Position numbers and translations under genes: made by a program. A DNA stretch of 64,000 bases. Origin: Polycladomyces subterraneus (GTDB lineage: Bacteria > Bacillota > Bacilli > Thermoactinomycetales > JIR-001). Positions 36,640 to 46,650 of the stretch are shown here, in pieces. Below the pieces are notes generated by a model. It did not search any database, had not been told where the DNA came from, and saw only the letters and a list, made by a program, of their open reading frames with translations. How positions within the stretch are numbered: position 1 is the first letter of the stretch; every line of letters begins with the position of its first letter. Location of the stretch: NCBI RefSeq assembly GCF_030433435.1, contig NZ_JANRHH010000037.1:1-64000 (forward strand), in the 5' to 3' direction.

Positions 36640-37590
36640 TTATTGCACTTTTTTCTCCCGTACGGGGGGCAACAGCTTTTTCATATTGACCGTTCGTTTC
36701 GGTTTCCAAGTAGATGGATCGTTTTCGTCGAACTGCTCCAGATACTGAATCACTTCGCGCGTAATTGGTGTGGGTGTCGAAGCCCCCGCCGTCACTCCCA
36801 CCAACTTTTTGCCAAACAACCACTCCGGTTGAATTTCCGTCACATCACTGACGCGAACCGCATCGACACCGGCAATTTCCTTCGCCACCTGTGCCAAACG
36901 GTTGGAATTGTTGCTACGGGGGTCTCCGACCACGATCACCAGATCCGTTCCTTTGGCTTGTTCGGCTACCGCTTCCTGCCGCTCCTGGGTAGCCAGGCAA
37001 ATCTCGTTGTGGATCTCTGCAGTCGGATATTTCTCCCGCACTTTGTTCATCAGATGCGCAGTGTCCCACTGGCTCATGGTGGTTTGGTTGGTCACCAGCA
37101 CCTTGTCCGTTTTGAGATCCAACTTTTCTATGTCCTCTTCCGTTTCTACCAGATGCACGTGACCCTTGGCCACCCCCATCGCGCCCTCCGGTTCAGGATG
37201 ACCGCTTTTGCCGATATAAACCACTTCGTAGCCTTCCGCTACTTTTTCCTTGATCAATTCATGGGTGCGAGTCACATCCGGACAAGTGGCGTCCACAATC
37301 GTGAGGCCTTTTTCTCGTGCCCGTCGCCGCACCTCCGGAGATACACCATGAGCGGTGAAAATGACAGTTCCTTTGTCCACTTTCTCCAAAAGTTCCAACC
37401 GATTGGCCCCGTCCAGTGTAATGATGCCTTCCTCTTCAAACGCCTTCACCACATGACGGTTGTGCACGATCATGCCCAAGATGTAAATCGGCCGCGGCAA
37501 GTCCAGGTTTTTTGCCGCCTGCCGTGCCAACACCATGGCATCTACCACACCGTAACAATACCCTCGTGGGGTGATTTTTCTCACTTCCAT
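36640..37590 (-). CDS. ispH: 4-hydroxy-3-methylbut-2-enyl diphosphate reductase IspH
   Basis: IspH makes IPP and DMAPP in the last step of the MEP isoprenoid pathway using a [4Fe-4S] cluster. Its three conserved cysteines are in [16 protein letters not shown] and [22 protein letters not shown] and [12 protein letters not shown] form the substrate pocket. I start at the ATG at 37590 ([10 protein letters not shown], 316 residues), which matches B. subtilis and has GGAGGG about 10 bases upstream. The open frame runs about 50 codons further without a ribosome site. Confidence 0.94.
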   Translation of the reverse strand: MEVRKITPRGYCYGVVDAMVLARQAAKNLDLPRPIYILGMIVHNRHVVKAFEEEGIITLDGANRLELLEKVDKGTVIFTAHGVSPEVRRRAREKGLTIVDATCPDVTRTHELIKEKVAEGYEVVYIGKSGHPEPEGAMGVAKGHVHLVETEEDIEKLDLKTDKVLVTNQTTMSQWDTAHLMNKVREKYPTAEIHNEICLATQERQEAVAEQAKGTDLVIVVGDPRSNNSNRLAQVAKEIAGVDAVRVSDVTEIQPEWLFGKKLVGVTAGASTPTPITREVIQYLEQFDENDPSTWKPKRTVNMKKLLPPVREKKVQ

Positions 37591-37724
37591 AACACCCATT
37601 CCCTCCTGCCCTGTATATTCAGTCAGGGCCGCCTCTATTATATCCTTTTTCGGCAGTGGAACCAAGCGACCATGATCCGCTGAACAGGGCATGTTTGGCC
37701 GCAAAGTTGGGCGTGTACACCCGG

Positions 37725-37753
37725 TACGTCCGTAGCTAGACATTCATACGATA
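37725..37753 (+). promoter_or_regulatory. possible sigma-K promoter for the coat-like gene
   Basis: CATACGATA (37745-37753) matches the sigma-K -10 consensus CATANNNTA, and AC (37725-37726) lies at about the right distance for the minimal -35. The coat-like gene begins 43 bases downstream. Sigma-K drives late mother-cell genes, including coat genes. Confidence 0.5.
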
Positions 37754-37796
37754 CACTGTGATGCGTACCCAAAAAGGATGCAAGGAGTGAAGTCGA

Positions 37797-38195
37797 ATGG
37801 GTGAACCACCAAAATATCCACTGCCACCGTCCCCACCGCCGTTACCGCCGAAAGAATCCCACAAATACCCCAAACCCTACAAACCTCATAAACCCAAATG
37901 GCCTTGTCCGCCCCTCGATCCTATACCGTACGATCCCTACCATCAGATGCCTTACGATCAGATGCCTTACGATCCCTACCATCATATGCCCATGATGGAC
38001 CCGATGATGATGCGATATTGGTACCGCCACATGAGAATGTGCCACAAGATGGAGAAGAAATTCATGAGGCGCTGGATGAGACATTGCGGCGGATATTATC
38101 GCTGGGACAGTTCCTCCCACAAATGGGGCAGTTCTTCTCGCAAATGGGGCAGTTCTTCCCGCAAATGGAGCAGCTCGTCCCACAAATGGGGGTAG
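37797..38195 (+). CDS. low-complexity Pro/Tyr/Met/Ser-rich protein, probable spore coat component
   Basis: The 132-residue protein has three compositionally distinct parts. First is a Pro/Lys-rich start (KYPLPPSPPPLPPKE). Next is a repeat of MPYDQMPYDPYHHMP, followed by a Met/Arg-rich core (MMMRYWYRHMRMCHKMEKKF). Last is a tail of GSSSRKW heptads encoded by 21-base repeats from about 38105. Such Tyr/Pro/His-rich repetitive proteins are typical of Bacillus spore coats. The sigma-K-like promoter supports that, but no named Cot family is recognised. AAGGAG lies 9 bases before the ATG. Confidence 0.65.
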   Translation: MGEPPKYPLPPSPPPLPPKESHKYPKPYKPHKPKWPCPPLDPIPYDPYHQMPYDQMPYDPYHHMPMMDPMMMRYWYRHMRMCHKMEKKFMRRWMRHCGGYYRWDSSSHKWGSSSRKWGSSSRKWSSSSHKWG

Positions 38196-38248
38196 CTCCA
38201 CCTGAGATTTCATCTTGATGATTCAACCCCACAACAGCCATCTTTATT

Positions 38249-38273
38249 CCTCCCCGATGTAGGGAGGTTTTTT
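38249..38273 (+). terminator. terminator after the coat-like gene
   Basis: CCTCCC (38249-38254) and GGGAGG (38262-38267) are followed by T6. Confidence 0.75.
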
Positions 38274-38374
38274 ATTTGCAAAGAAAAAGCCGCATCCGCC
38301 TTTACACCCAAAAACTTTCAGCCAGGGCGCAAGGCGAAGATCCGGCTTTGGAATTGGCGCAGTCCGTCTGATCG

Positions 38375-38482
38375 TTACTTGCTGTTTTTACCGCGTTCGC
38401 GTATATACAGGGCCGTCAACACCATAATGATGATAATCAAAAATGTGATAATGGCCGTCGTCGCAACTTCTTGCTTCAACAC
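38375..38482 (-). CDS. 35-residue single-span membrane microprotein
   Basis: A minus-strand frame starts at GTG (38482), 7 bases after GAGGAGG, and encodes MLKQEVATTAIITFLIIII followed by MVLTALYIRERGKNSK and TAA. It has one transmembrane helix with a basic C-terminal tail, so the C-terminus is probably cytoplasmic. The strong ribosome site and coherent topology argue for a real gene. Function unknown. Confidence 0.6.
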   Translation of the reverse strand: MLKQEVATTAIITFLIIIIMVLTALYIRERGKNSK

Positions 38483-38671
38483 TGGAATCCCTCCTCAACG
38501 CCTCCGACTGCCCGGTCGGTCGTTCCCGCGAATCACGAGGTTGCGATGATTCCACGAACTGATTCGCCTTTATTTTACCGTCCGTACGGTGTTTTTGAAC
38601 ACCCTATTTTGTGAAAGATTGGCGTATCTTTGACGGACTCCGCTACAGTGCCTGAAAAAGCTTCTTCTCCC

Positions 38672-39964
38672 TCAAAGAGTATTTCGTTCCTCACAAAGAG
38701 TTGCGAGGACCTGTTCAGCAGCGCTCTTGCCGGCCACATATCCGGTGCAGGAAGCGGCGGTAATGTTGTAACCACCCGTATAGCCGTGAATGTCCAGGAT
38801 TTCGCCACAAAAATACAAACCACGCATTTTTTTGGACTGCATGGTTTTGGGGTCGATCTCCTTCACATGAACACCCCCACCGGTCACAAACGCTTTTTCC
38901 AGCGGCAATGTCCCATCAATCATCATGGTCAAGTGTTTGGCCTCCCGGCAAAGTCGCTGTAGTAGCTCACGGGAGAGATGTGATACGGTCAGATCTTCGG
39001 GAAGATGAGCCCGCTCCATCAAAACCGGAATCAGCCTTTCAGGCAGAAACGCTCGCAATGCATTTCGCACTGTTTTCTTGGGATGTTGTTGCCTTACTTC
39101 CCACCATCGTTGTTCCAGTTGCCCCTGTGAATGATCAGGAAAGAGGTCGATGACCAGTGGTGTCGAAGATGCACCCGACTTTTTCAAGGCTTTGATGACA
39201 AACTGACTGCATCTCAATGCTGCCGGACCGGAGAGGCCGAAATGGGTAAAGATCATGTCCCCGCGATGTTGGACCAGCTTTTTGCCCCGGGGATTGTAGA
39301 CGGTGAGAACGACATCGCGCAAGGAAAGGCCTTGCAACACTTTGTTCTGAATCAAGGGCTCGGACGACGTCAGCGGCACCTCGGTCGGGAACAGTTCGGT
39401 GATGGTATGTCCCGCTTCTTCCGCCCAAGCGTAGCCGTCCCCGGTGGAACCGGTCTGGGGAACCGCTTTTCCTCCCACCGCCACGACGACGGCTGGCGCC
39501 TCCCACACCTCGCCGTTTCGACATAGCACTCCCTTGACTTTCCCGTTTTCATACAAAACACGCTGAACCGGCATATTGAGGCGAATATCGGTCCCTACCG
39601 CTTCCACCTTTTTCACCAGTGCCCGCACCACCGATTTGGCACTGTCTGATACGGGAAACATGCGCCCATTTTCCTCTTCCTTCAACGGGACCCCCATTTC
39701 TTCAAAAAAGCGGACCAAATCCCGATTGTTAAAAATGGAAAACACGCTGTAGAGAAAGCGGCCGTTTCCCGGGATGTGCCGGATCAGTTCATCGATTTCC
39801 TTGATATTTGTGACATTACACCGACCGCCTCCCGATATGGCCAGCTTTCTTCCCAGTTTTTCGCCCTTCTCCAGCAGCAGCACTTTGGCGCCGTGCATAC
39901 CGGCAGACGCGCTTGCCATCAACCCGGCCGGGCCGCCGCCGATCACGATAACATCGTACCTCAT
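38672..39964 (-). CDS. FAD-dependent oxidoreductase, HI0933/YhiN (BaiN-like) family
   Basis: The protein of about 430 residues binds FAD through an N-terminal Rossmann motif (DVIVIGGGPAGLMAS) and a family-specific GRKLAISGGGRCNVTN loop. A C-terminal GLYFCGEILDIHGYTGGYN segment closes the FAD site. Physiological substrates of this family are mostly unknown, and some members act on unsaturated steroids. The ATG at 39964 has GAAGGAG 7 bases upstream; the frame starts two codons earlier at a TTG. Confidence 0.88.
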   Translation of the reverse strand: MRYDVIVIGGGPAGLMASASAGMHGAKVLLLEKGEKLGRKLAISGGGRCNVTNIKEIDELIRHIPGNGRFLYSVFSIFNNRDLVRFFEEMGVPLKEEENGRMFPVSDSAKSVVRALVKKVEAVGTDIRLNMPVQRVLYENGKVKGVLCRNGEVWEAPAVVVAVGGKAVPQTGSTGDGYAWAEEAGHTITELFPTEVPLTSSEPLIQNKVLQGLSLRDVVLTVYNPRGKKLVQHRGDMIFTHFGLSGPAALRCSQFVIKALKKSGASSTPLVIDLFPDHSQGQLEQRWWEVRQQHPKKTVRNALRAFLPERLIPVLMERAHLPEDLTVSHLSRELLQRLCREAKHLTMMIDGTLPLEKAFVTGGGVHVKEIDPKTMQSKKMRGLYFCGEILDIHGYTGGYNITAASCTGYVAGKSAAEQVLATLCEERNTL

Positions 39965-39996
39965 CCTCAAGCTCCTTCGCCTGATCTACATGACGT

Positions 39997-41013
39997 TTAT
40001 TCCACTTTTGAAGGTTCGGACTTAGCCGGTTGCATATGATGAGCCGGTTCTGGATTTTTCCAGCTCAAACCCTTGGTTAATTGTCCGTATAACTCGTTCA
40101 TCAGTTTTTCGTCGGACAGTGGTCCATTTCGCTTCAACGCCCATTCCGCCGTCAATTCCACCACCCGTCCGGCTTTGACTGCCGGAAGTTGCCGTAGGAC
40201 CGGGTCCTTTTTGATTTGACCCGGTGGATCCGAAGGTTTGCGCAATACGATCAGCGTATCTGCAGGAAGACCCGCCAATTTGCCGCCATCCAGATCCACA
40301 TACGGTTGTTTTTGCTTAGAAAAGGAAACCCCCAATCCTACATCGTCCAACAAAACGGCTAAATCCGACATTTTCGTGTACGCCCGCACGCGATGGGGAC
40401 CAGTTACTTCCACCGGCAACACTTTCATCCCCTGGTACCGGGACGACAATGCGCGGACACGATCAGCCGTTTGCTGACTTCTCTTCAGCAATGCCTGTGC
40501 TTGTCCCGTTTTTTGAAACACCACGCCCAGGAGATTGGCCACTTTCTGCCAATGATCTGCTCCCGTCCCCCGAACCACTAATGTCGGCGCCATAGAAGAA
40601 AATTGAGGATACCATTGCTTTTGACCAACATCGGCGATGATCAGATCGGGTTTCAATTTGAGGATGGCGTTCAAATCTGGTTGCTGTTTGGTACCGACCC
40701 ACTTGAAGTTGGTTTGGATACTCCCTTTCAAATAGCTTGGAATACCCGTTTGTTTTTCATTCTCCTTGGCCACGCCGATCGGATGAATCCTCATGGCCGA
40801 CGTGACTTCCAACAGATAAGGATCAGTCAGCACCACCCGTTTAGGCGGTGATTTCACCGTTGTCTCACCCAGCTCGTGATGCACCGTCACCGGCGATTGC
40901 GAAGCAGATGCCGCCATTGGTGACATACAGCCGGTAAGGAGCAAACAAAGACACAAGCTCCAGATTATCCATGACCGCCCAACCGTCAGTTTCACGGAAC
41001 GGTGATAGAACAT
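39997..41013 (-). CDS. ABC transporter substrate-binding lipoprotein, iron-siderophore/cobalamin type
   Basis: The 338-residue protein has a lipoprotein signal ending in LLLTGC, then a class III periplasmic-binding fold of the FecB/BtuF type (PPKRVVLTDPYLLEV, LNAILKLKPDLIIADVGQ, WYPQFSSMAPTLVV). It probably binds an iron chelate. No permease or ATPase gene is adjacent, so it must work with a transporter encoded elsewhere. The ATG at 41013 has AAGGAG 7 bases upstream. I see no convincing Fur box. Confidence 0.82.
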   Translation of the reverse strand: MFYHRSVKLTVGRSWIIWSLCLCLLLTGCMSPMAASASQSPVTVHHELGETTVKSPPKRVVLTDPYLLEVTSAMRIHPIGVAKENEKQTGIPSYLKGSIQTNFKWVGTKQQPDLNAILKLKPDLIIADVGQKQWYPQFSSMAPTLVVRGTGADHWQKVANLLGVVFQKTGQAQALLKRSQQTADRVRALSSRYQGMKVLPVEVTGPHRVRAYTKMSDLAVLLDDVGLGVSFSKQKQPYVDLDGGKLAGLPADTLIVLRKPSDPPGQIKKDPVLRQLPAVKAGRVVELTAEWALKRNGPLSDEKLMNELYGQLTKGLSWKNPEPAHHMQPAKSEPSKVE

Positions 41014-41201
41014 GGACCCACTCCTTACGGATAATATGGGAATTGTCGAAACACGTTTCAATATAGCCTAAGCCGATCAATCCGGCAAGGAAAAGAAAGG
41101 TGAACAAATCAATTCCCCATGGGGAAAAATGGAAAAACCACTCCTACAGGACAGTTCTTCTCACACCACCTAGTTTACGTCTGACAGTCCGAATAAACAA
41201 A

Positions 41202-41243
41202 TCCCGGCCTCCTTAGCGTACAGGTTGCCGGGATTTTTATATT
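41202..41243 (-). terminator. terminator after yitJ
   Basis: AAATCCCGGC and GCCGGGATTT enclose an 18-base loop. On the minus strand the stem is followed by TTTGTTTATT. It lies 50 bases after the stop of the homocysteine methyltransferase/MTHFR gene. Confidence 0.7.
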
Positions 41244-41292
41244 TTGATGCGCTGATCCCGATTAAGAGAATTCAAACGGATGATTGACGACA

Positions 41293-43164
41293 TTATCCCC
41301 GCCCGCTGGCGCCCTGTACCAATGCGTTCGGCTTTGCCTGGAGAACGTAGCGAGTCAACTCCTCCGTCATTTGCCAATACGCAAACGGTGTGATCAGATA
41401 AATACCTCGAAAGTGCGCCATTGCCACATCCAGCAGCTCCTTGGCGATCGTGACGCCCATTTTCCTTCCCTCTTCCCCTTTCAGGTCTTTCATCCGCTCC
41501 AACACGTCCGCCGGTATTTTAATCCCTGGTACCTCATTGTGCAAAAAGAGTGCATTGCGGTAACCGGTCAACGGCATAATACCGATAAACACCGGGATGT
41601 CCAAATGGGCAGTCGCTTCAGCGATCTGGCGGATTCCATCGGCATCGTAAACGGGCTGAGTCATGATGAAATCGGCTCCGGCCTCCACTTTTTTCTCCAG
41701 TCGTCGAACAGCCGCGTCCAAATGGCGCACGTGCGGGTTGAATGCGGCACCGACCACGAATTGTGCCCGTTGCTTCAGCGGTTTGCCAGAGAAGGAAATG
41801 CCTTCGTTGAGCTGTTTGAGCATACGGATCAGTTCAAATGAGGTGACGTCGTAGATAGAACTGGCCCCAGGCAAATCGCCGATTCGAGTCGGGTCCCCCG
41901 TGATGACCAGCACTTGGTCGATACCCAGCGCGTGCAGTCCCATCACGTGGGATTGTTGCCCAATCAGATTGCGGTCTCGGCAAGTGATGTGGACCAATGG
42001 ATCAATGCCCAATTGTGATTTGACGATCGCCCCCAGCGCCATGTTGCTCATCCGCGTGGTGGCCAACGAATTGTCCGCCATGGTGATCGCCGCCGCTCCC
42101 GCCGTATGCAGGCGAGCAGCTCCTTCCAGGAACGAGGAAGTTTCCAGATCCTTGGGCGGGTCCAGCTCCACGATGACGGTGTATTCCCGCTTGACCCGCT
42201 CGACGATCGTCGGTTTGGTGCGTTGGCGCAAATGGATCGGCACGCGGCGGGCGGATGCCTCGGCCTTGTTTTTCGGGTTCACCCGCGGCAGAGGGGGCAA
42301 ATCCCGGAGCGATTCGGCCATTGCCCGAATGTGCGCCGGCGTAGTACCACAACAACCGCCGATGATGCGCACCCCCTGCTCACGCAATCGCAATGCGGAC
42401 TCACCGAAATAGGCGGGCGATGTCTGGTATTCGTAATTCCCGTCAACCAATCCCAGCCGTCCCGCGTTGGGGAAAACGGAAATCCACAAGTCAGAAGGAA
42501 TTACCGTCTGTTCCAACGCGCGTAACAATTCTGTCGGCCCCAATCGGCAATTGAACCCGACACCATCCACCCCGCTTTTGGCCAAATGGGAGAATGCCTC
42601 ATCCAACGTATAGGCATCCCGTGTCCGTGCCACTTCCAACAAAGCCAACTGCGCGATGATCGGCCGGTCCGTCAGCGGACGGATCACCTCCACAGCCAAG
42701 AGCAGTTCTTCCAAATCAAGAAACGTCTCCAGCACGATCCCGTCCACCCCGGCGTGCAACAGTGCCGTGGCCTGTTCCTCATACATGTCGCGGTACGCTT
42801 CAGTGTCGAAATGCGGCACTCTCCCGGCCAAAATCGACCCGATCGACCCGACGACAAGCGCATCGTCACCCACAGCGGAACGGGCCACCGCCACCGCCTC
42901 ACGGTTGATCCGTGTCACTTTCCCCGCCAGTCCGTAGCGCTCCAATCGCTCCCGGTTGGCACCGTACGTATTGGTTTCGATCAGGCGCGCACCCGCCTCA
43001 TAATAGGCTCGATGGACCGAACGGATCACATCTGGTTGCGTCAGCGACAGCTCCTCATAACAAATTCCCACCGGTATGCCCTGTTGGTACAGGTACGTGG
43101 CCATCGCCCCGTCCCCGACGAGCAAACCGTTTTGCAAACACTGGCGCAAATCTCGTCCTGACAC
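41293..43164 (-). CDS. yitJ: bifunctional homocysteine S-methyltransferase / 5,10-methylenetetrahydrofolate reductase (YitJ-like)
   Basis: The 623-residue protein has two domains. Residues 1-290 form a homocysteine methyltransferase barrel with zinc cysteines in NCRLGP and GGCCGTTPAHIRAM. From about 325 a flavin-dependent MTHFR domain follows (YTVIVELDPPKD, ITGDPTRIGD, FVVGAAFNPH, DFIMTQPVYD, FIGIMPLTGY). It makes methyl-THF for MetH and may transfer methyl groups itself. It lies 14 bases downstream of metH, under the same SAM riboswitch. Confidence 0.93.
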   Translation of the reverse strand: MSGRDLRQCLQNGLLVGDGAMATYLYQQGIPVGICYEELSLTQPDVIRSVHRAYYEAGARLIETNTYGANRERLERYGLAGKVTRINREAVAVARSAVGDDALVVGSIGSILAGRVPHFDTEAYRDMYEEQATALLHAGVDGIVLETFLDLEELLLAVEVIRPLTDRPIIAQLALLEVARTRDAYTLDEAFSHLAKSGVDGVGFNCRLGPTELLRALEQTVIPSDLWISVFPNAGRLGLVDGNYEYQTSPAYFGESALRLREQGVRIIGGCCGTTPAHIRAMAESLRDLPPLPRVNPKNKAEASARRVPIHLRQRTKPTIVERVKREYTVIVELDPPKDLETSSFLEGAARLHTAGAAAITMADNSLATTRMSNMALGAIVKSQLGIDPLVHITCRDRNLIGQQSHVMGLHALGIDQVLVITGDPTRIGDLPGASSIYDVTSFELIRMLKQLNEGISFSGKPLKQRAQFVVGAAFNPHVRHLDAAVRRLEKKVEAGADFIMTQPVYDADGIRQIAEATAHLDIPVFIGIMPLTGYRNALFLHNEVPGIKIPADVLERMKDLKGEEGRKMGVTIAKELLDVAMAHFRGIYLITPFAYWQMTEELTRYVLQAKPNALVQGASGRG

Positions 43165-43178
43165 CTTTCTCCCCCCCC

Positions 43179-46100
43179 TTATTCTGCATTAAAATATCGT
43201 GCTTCCGGATGGGCGAACACCATTGCAGACACCGATGCCTCCGGCTCCATCATCCACCCGTCCGTCAAGTGAACACCGATGGCCTCCGGTTCCATCAAAG
43301 CAAACAACTTTTCCTGATCCTCCAGCCGGGGACACGCTGGATACCCGAAAGAGACGCGAATCCCCTGATAACGAGCGCCGAAGCGTTCCTTAATCGTCAT
43401 TTCCGGCGGATCGGGGAATCCCCACACATCACGCATCACCTGATGCAAACGCTCTGCAAACGCCTCCGCTAATTCCAAAGCCGTTGCCTGTAGGAGGTGG
43501 GAACGGAAATAGTCGCCCCGTTGCTTCCACTCCTCGGCCAGCTCACGGACACCCGTGCCCGCCGTCACGACCAGAAACCCGACCACATCCATCACGCCGG
43601 ACTCTTTCGGCCGCAGGAAATCGGCCAGACACAGGTAGGGCGGCTTCTTCTGGCGGGGGAAATCAAACCGTTGCAACACACGATTCATATCATTTGGGTC
43701 ATATACGAGCACTGCATCTCCATCCGCCTGTGCAGGGAAAAACCGATACATTCCGTGCGCCTGCAATATCCCGTTTTCCCGCGCCTCCGCCAGCAGGCGG
43801 TCCACCTCTTCTTTCAACTTCAACGCTTTTTCGTCTCCGTTTTCCAACAGTTGCTCCACGTTGCCTTTAAGCCCCAGGTGTTTGCCCAAGAGCATCTGTT
43901 CGTTTATGTACGGCCGCAGATGGGACAGCGGGTAGTTTCGCAAAATGTGCCGGTCAAAATCGGGCGGGGTAAATACTGGTGCTTCACGGGAAACATCAGA
44001 TCGACGCGGCGCCTCCGTCACCGTTTCTTCGTTTGGTCGAACCGTGACCGTGGTCGCCGCCGTCATCTGCTCCTGCCACTGTCGCTCCAACTGTCTCCGT
44101 TTGTCGGGGTCGGTCAGCCGGTTGGCCAATTCCAATCCGTCCATCGCATCTTTGGCGTACAGGACCAGCCCATTGTATTCGGGGCGGATACGAGTTTCCG
44201 TGAATTTTCGGGTCAAAGCAGCCCCGCCCACCAACAACGGAACGTTGATCCCCGCCGCTTTCAGATCCTGAGCGGTGACGACCATCTGTTGAGCCGATTT
44301 GACCAACAGCCCGGACAGACCGATGGCGTCGGGCTGTTCCTCACGACAGGCGGCAATCAGTTGCTCCGGCGGCACCTTGATCCCCAGGTTGACCACTTCA
44401 AATCCGTTGTTGGACAGGATGATTTCCACCAGGTTTTTCCCGATGTCGTGCACATCCCCCTTGACCGTAGCCAACAGGATCTTTCCTTTGATATTGGACT
44501 CCGTTTTCTCCATATACGGCTCCAGAAACGCGACAGCTGCCTTCATCACTTCGGCACTTTGCAGCACTTCGGCCACGATCAGTTGGTTGTCGTTGAACAA
44601 CCGTCCCACTTCGTCCATCCCAGCCATCAGCGGACCGTTGATGATCTCCAGCGGGCTATACTTTTCCAGCGCCAGCTTGAGATCATCGATCAATCCGTCC
44701 TTGGTTCCCTCCACGATATATTGCGCCAGCCGCTCTTCCAACGGCAACGATTCTCCCGATGACTTCGTCTCCGTTTTTTTGGCGCGGTAAAACTGAACAA
44801 ACTCGGCCAACACTGCTTCGTAGTTTTCATGATTGGTCTCAAACAGCAACCGCTCCGCCAAGCGGACTTCTTCCTGCGGGATGGACGCATAACGCTCCAG
44901 TTTTTCGGTATTGACGATGGCGTAGTCCAATCCCGCCTTGGTACAGTGATACAAAAAGACGGCGTTCAGCACTTCCCGTCCCGCCGGCGGCAAGCCGAAC
45001 GATACGTTGGAGATGCCCAGGATCGTCTGGCAACGCGGCAAACGTTCCTTGATGAGACGAATGCCCTCCACAGTTTCCTTTGCCGATCCGATGTACGCTT
45101 CATCGCCTGTCCCGACAGGGAAAACCAGTGGGTCGAAAATGATGTCCTCTTCCGGAATGCCGTACTTTTCCGTCAACAAGCGATAGGAGCGTTCGGCCAC
45201 CTCCCATTTGCGCTCGCGGTCAACGGCCATGCCCCGTTCATCGATCGTCCCCACCACAACCGCCGCACCATAGCGGTGAATCAGAGGCACCACCCGTTCA
45301 AACCGCTCTTCCCCGTCTTCCAAGTTGATCGAGTTGAGAATGGCTTTGCCCTGCGAAAACTTTAACGCCGCCTCCATCACTTCGGGCGATGTGGAGTCGA
45401 TCATCAGCGGCGCTTTGATCACCTTGACAGCGTAGGTCAAAAACCGCCGCATATCCTCCAGTTCGTCCCGGTCAGGATCTGCCAGACACACGTCGATCAC
45501 CTGGGCACCGTTTTTCACTTGTTTGCGGGCAATTTCCGCAGCGGCTTCATACTCTCCTTCCTGGATCAAGGTACGGAATTTGCGCGACCCGATCACGTTG
45601 GTCCGCTCACCGACGAGAATCGGTCGATTGTCCGCCTCCACATAAACGGTCTCGATTCCGGATACCGCCGGGATACGCCGTTCCGGTACGGGGCGGGGGC
45701 GTTTGTCCTTGAGTGCTTCCGCCAGCGCACAGATGTGATCCGGTGTCGTACCGCAACATCCGCCCGCCATATTGAGCCAGCCTGCATCAGCAAAGGCAGC
45801 CAGTTTGGCGGCCAGTCCCTGCGGCGTCTCGTGATACCGTCCCTCCTCATCGGGCAAACCGGCGTTGGGATAACAGCTCACCCCACAATCGGCCATAGAA
45901 GCCAGCGTCCGCAAGTGGTCACGCATAAATTCCGGCCCGGTCGCGCAGTTCAACCCCACAGACAATGGACGGAGATGGGAGATGGACACGTAGAAGGCCT
46001 CCACATTTTGCCCGGCCAACATCGTACCCATCGGTTCGATCGTGCCGGAAATCAGGATGGGAACTTCGGTTCCCAACTCCGCAAATGCCCGCCGGATCCC

Positions 46101-46634
46101 AATTCCGCCGGCTTTCACATTCAGCGTGTCCTGGGATGTCTCCAGCAGCAACGCATCCACGCCGCCCAACAACAGCGCACGTGCCTGTTCGTAATACGCG
46201 TCCACCAGCTGGTCGAACGTGATACCGCCCGTCACCGAGAGTGTCTTGGTTGTCGGTCCCATCGCCCCGGCCACATACCGGGGAGAACCGTCCCGCGTCC
46301 ATTTGTCCACGGCTTTGCGGGCACAGGCCACAGCTGCACGGTTGATCTCTTCCACGCGACTTTCCAGTCCGTACTCGGCCAATACCACCGACGTGGCACC
46401 GAACGTGTTGGTCTCCACGATGTCCGCTCCTGCTTCCAGATAGGCTTCATGAATGGATTGGATCAGGTCGGGTCGCGTCAGGTTGAGCATTTCGTTACAT
46501 CCCTCATACGCTTCGCCACCAAAATCCTCCGCCGTCAAACGGGCATTTTGCAGCATCGTTCCCATCGCGCCGTCCAGAATCAGGATTTTTTCTTTCATCC
46601 GTTCCGACAACGGTTGAATACCCATGTCCATCAT
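43179..46634 (-). CDS. metH: cobalamin-dependent methionine synthase MetH
   Basis: The roughly 1150-residue protein has the full modular layout. A homocysteine barrel carries zinc ligands in LNCATGPEF and GGCCGTTPDH. A pterin-binding barrel follows (NVIGSRKF, NSINLEDGEERF). The cobalamin domain has the base-off histidine in GDVHDIGKN. The C-terminal SAM-binding reactivation domain contains RVSFGYPACPRLEDQ. Several ATGs cluster at the start; 46634 has the best-spaced AAGGAAAGAGG. It is the first gene of metH-yitJ and is controlled by the S-box upstream. Confidence 0.95.
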   Translation of the reverse strand: MMDMGIQPLSERMKEKILILDGAMGTMLQNARLTAEDFGGEAYEGCNEMLNLTRPDLIQSIHEAYLEAGADIVETNTFGATSVVLAEYGLESRVEEINRAAVACARKAVDKWTRDGSPRYVAGAMGPTTKTLSVTGGITFDQLVDAYYEQARALLLGGVDALLLETSQDTLNVKAGGIGIRRAFAELGTEVPILISGTIEPMGTMLAGQNVEAFYVSISHLRPLSVGLNCATGPEFMRDHLRTLASMADCGVSCYPNAGLPDEEGRYHETPQGLAAKLAAFADAGWLNMAGGCCGTTPDHICALAEALKDKRPRPVPERRIPAVSGIETVYVEADNRPILVGERTNVIGSRKFRTLIQEGEYEAAAEIARKQVKNGAQVIDVCLADPDRDELEDMRRFLTYAVKVIKAPLMIDSTSPEVMEAALKFSQGKAILNSINLEDGEERFERVVPLIHRYGAAVVVGTIDERGMAVDRERKWEVAERSYRLLTEKYGIPEEDIIFDPLVFPVGTGDEAYIGSAKETVEGIRLIKERLPRCQTILGISNVSFGLPPAGREVLNAVFLYHCTKAGLDYAIVNTEKLERYASIPQEEVRLAERLLFETNHENYEAVLAEFVQFYRAKKTETKSSGESLPLEERLAQYIVEGTKDGLIDDLKLALEKYSPLEIINGPLMAGMDEVGRLFNDNQLIVAEVLQSAEVMKAAVAFLEPYMEKTESNIKGKILLATVKGDVHDIGKNLVEIILSNNGFEVVNLGIKVPPEQLIAACREEQPDAIGLSGLLVKSAQQMVVTAQDLKAAGINVPLLVGGAALTRKFTETRIRPEYNGLVLYAKDAMDGLELANRLTDPDKRRQLERQWQEQMTAATTVTVRPNEETVTEAPRRSDVSREAPVFTPPDFDRHILRNYPLSHLRPYINEQMLLGKHLGLKGNVEQLLENGDEKALKLKEEVDRLLAEARENGILQAHGMYRFFPAQADGDAVLVYDPNDMNRVLQRFDFPRQKKPPYLCLADFLRPKESGVMDVVGFLVVTAGTGVRELAEEWKQRGDYFRSHLLQATALELAEAFAERLHQVMRDVWGFPDPPEMTIKERFGARYQGIRVSFGYPACPRLEDQEKLFALMEPEAIGVHLTDGWMMEPEASVSAMVFAHPEARYFNAE

Positions 46635-46650
46635 CCTCTTTCCTTCCATC

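Noticed and set aside
41014-41200. Search for a Fur box before the binding-lipoprotein gene
   Set aside because: No segment approaches the GATAATGATAATCATTATC pattern.
43497-44762. 421-codon plus-strand open frame inside metH
   Set aside because: It lies antisense to a highly conserved methionine synthase and its translation is Arg/His/Gln-rich with no family features.
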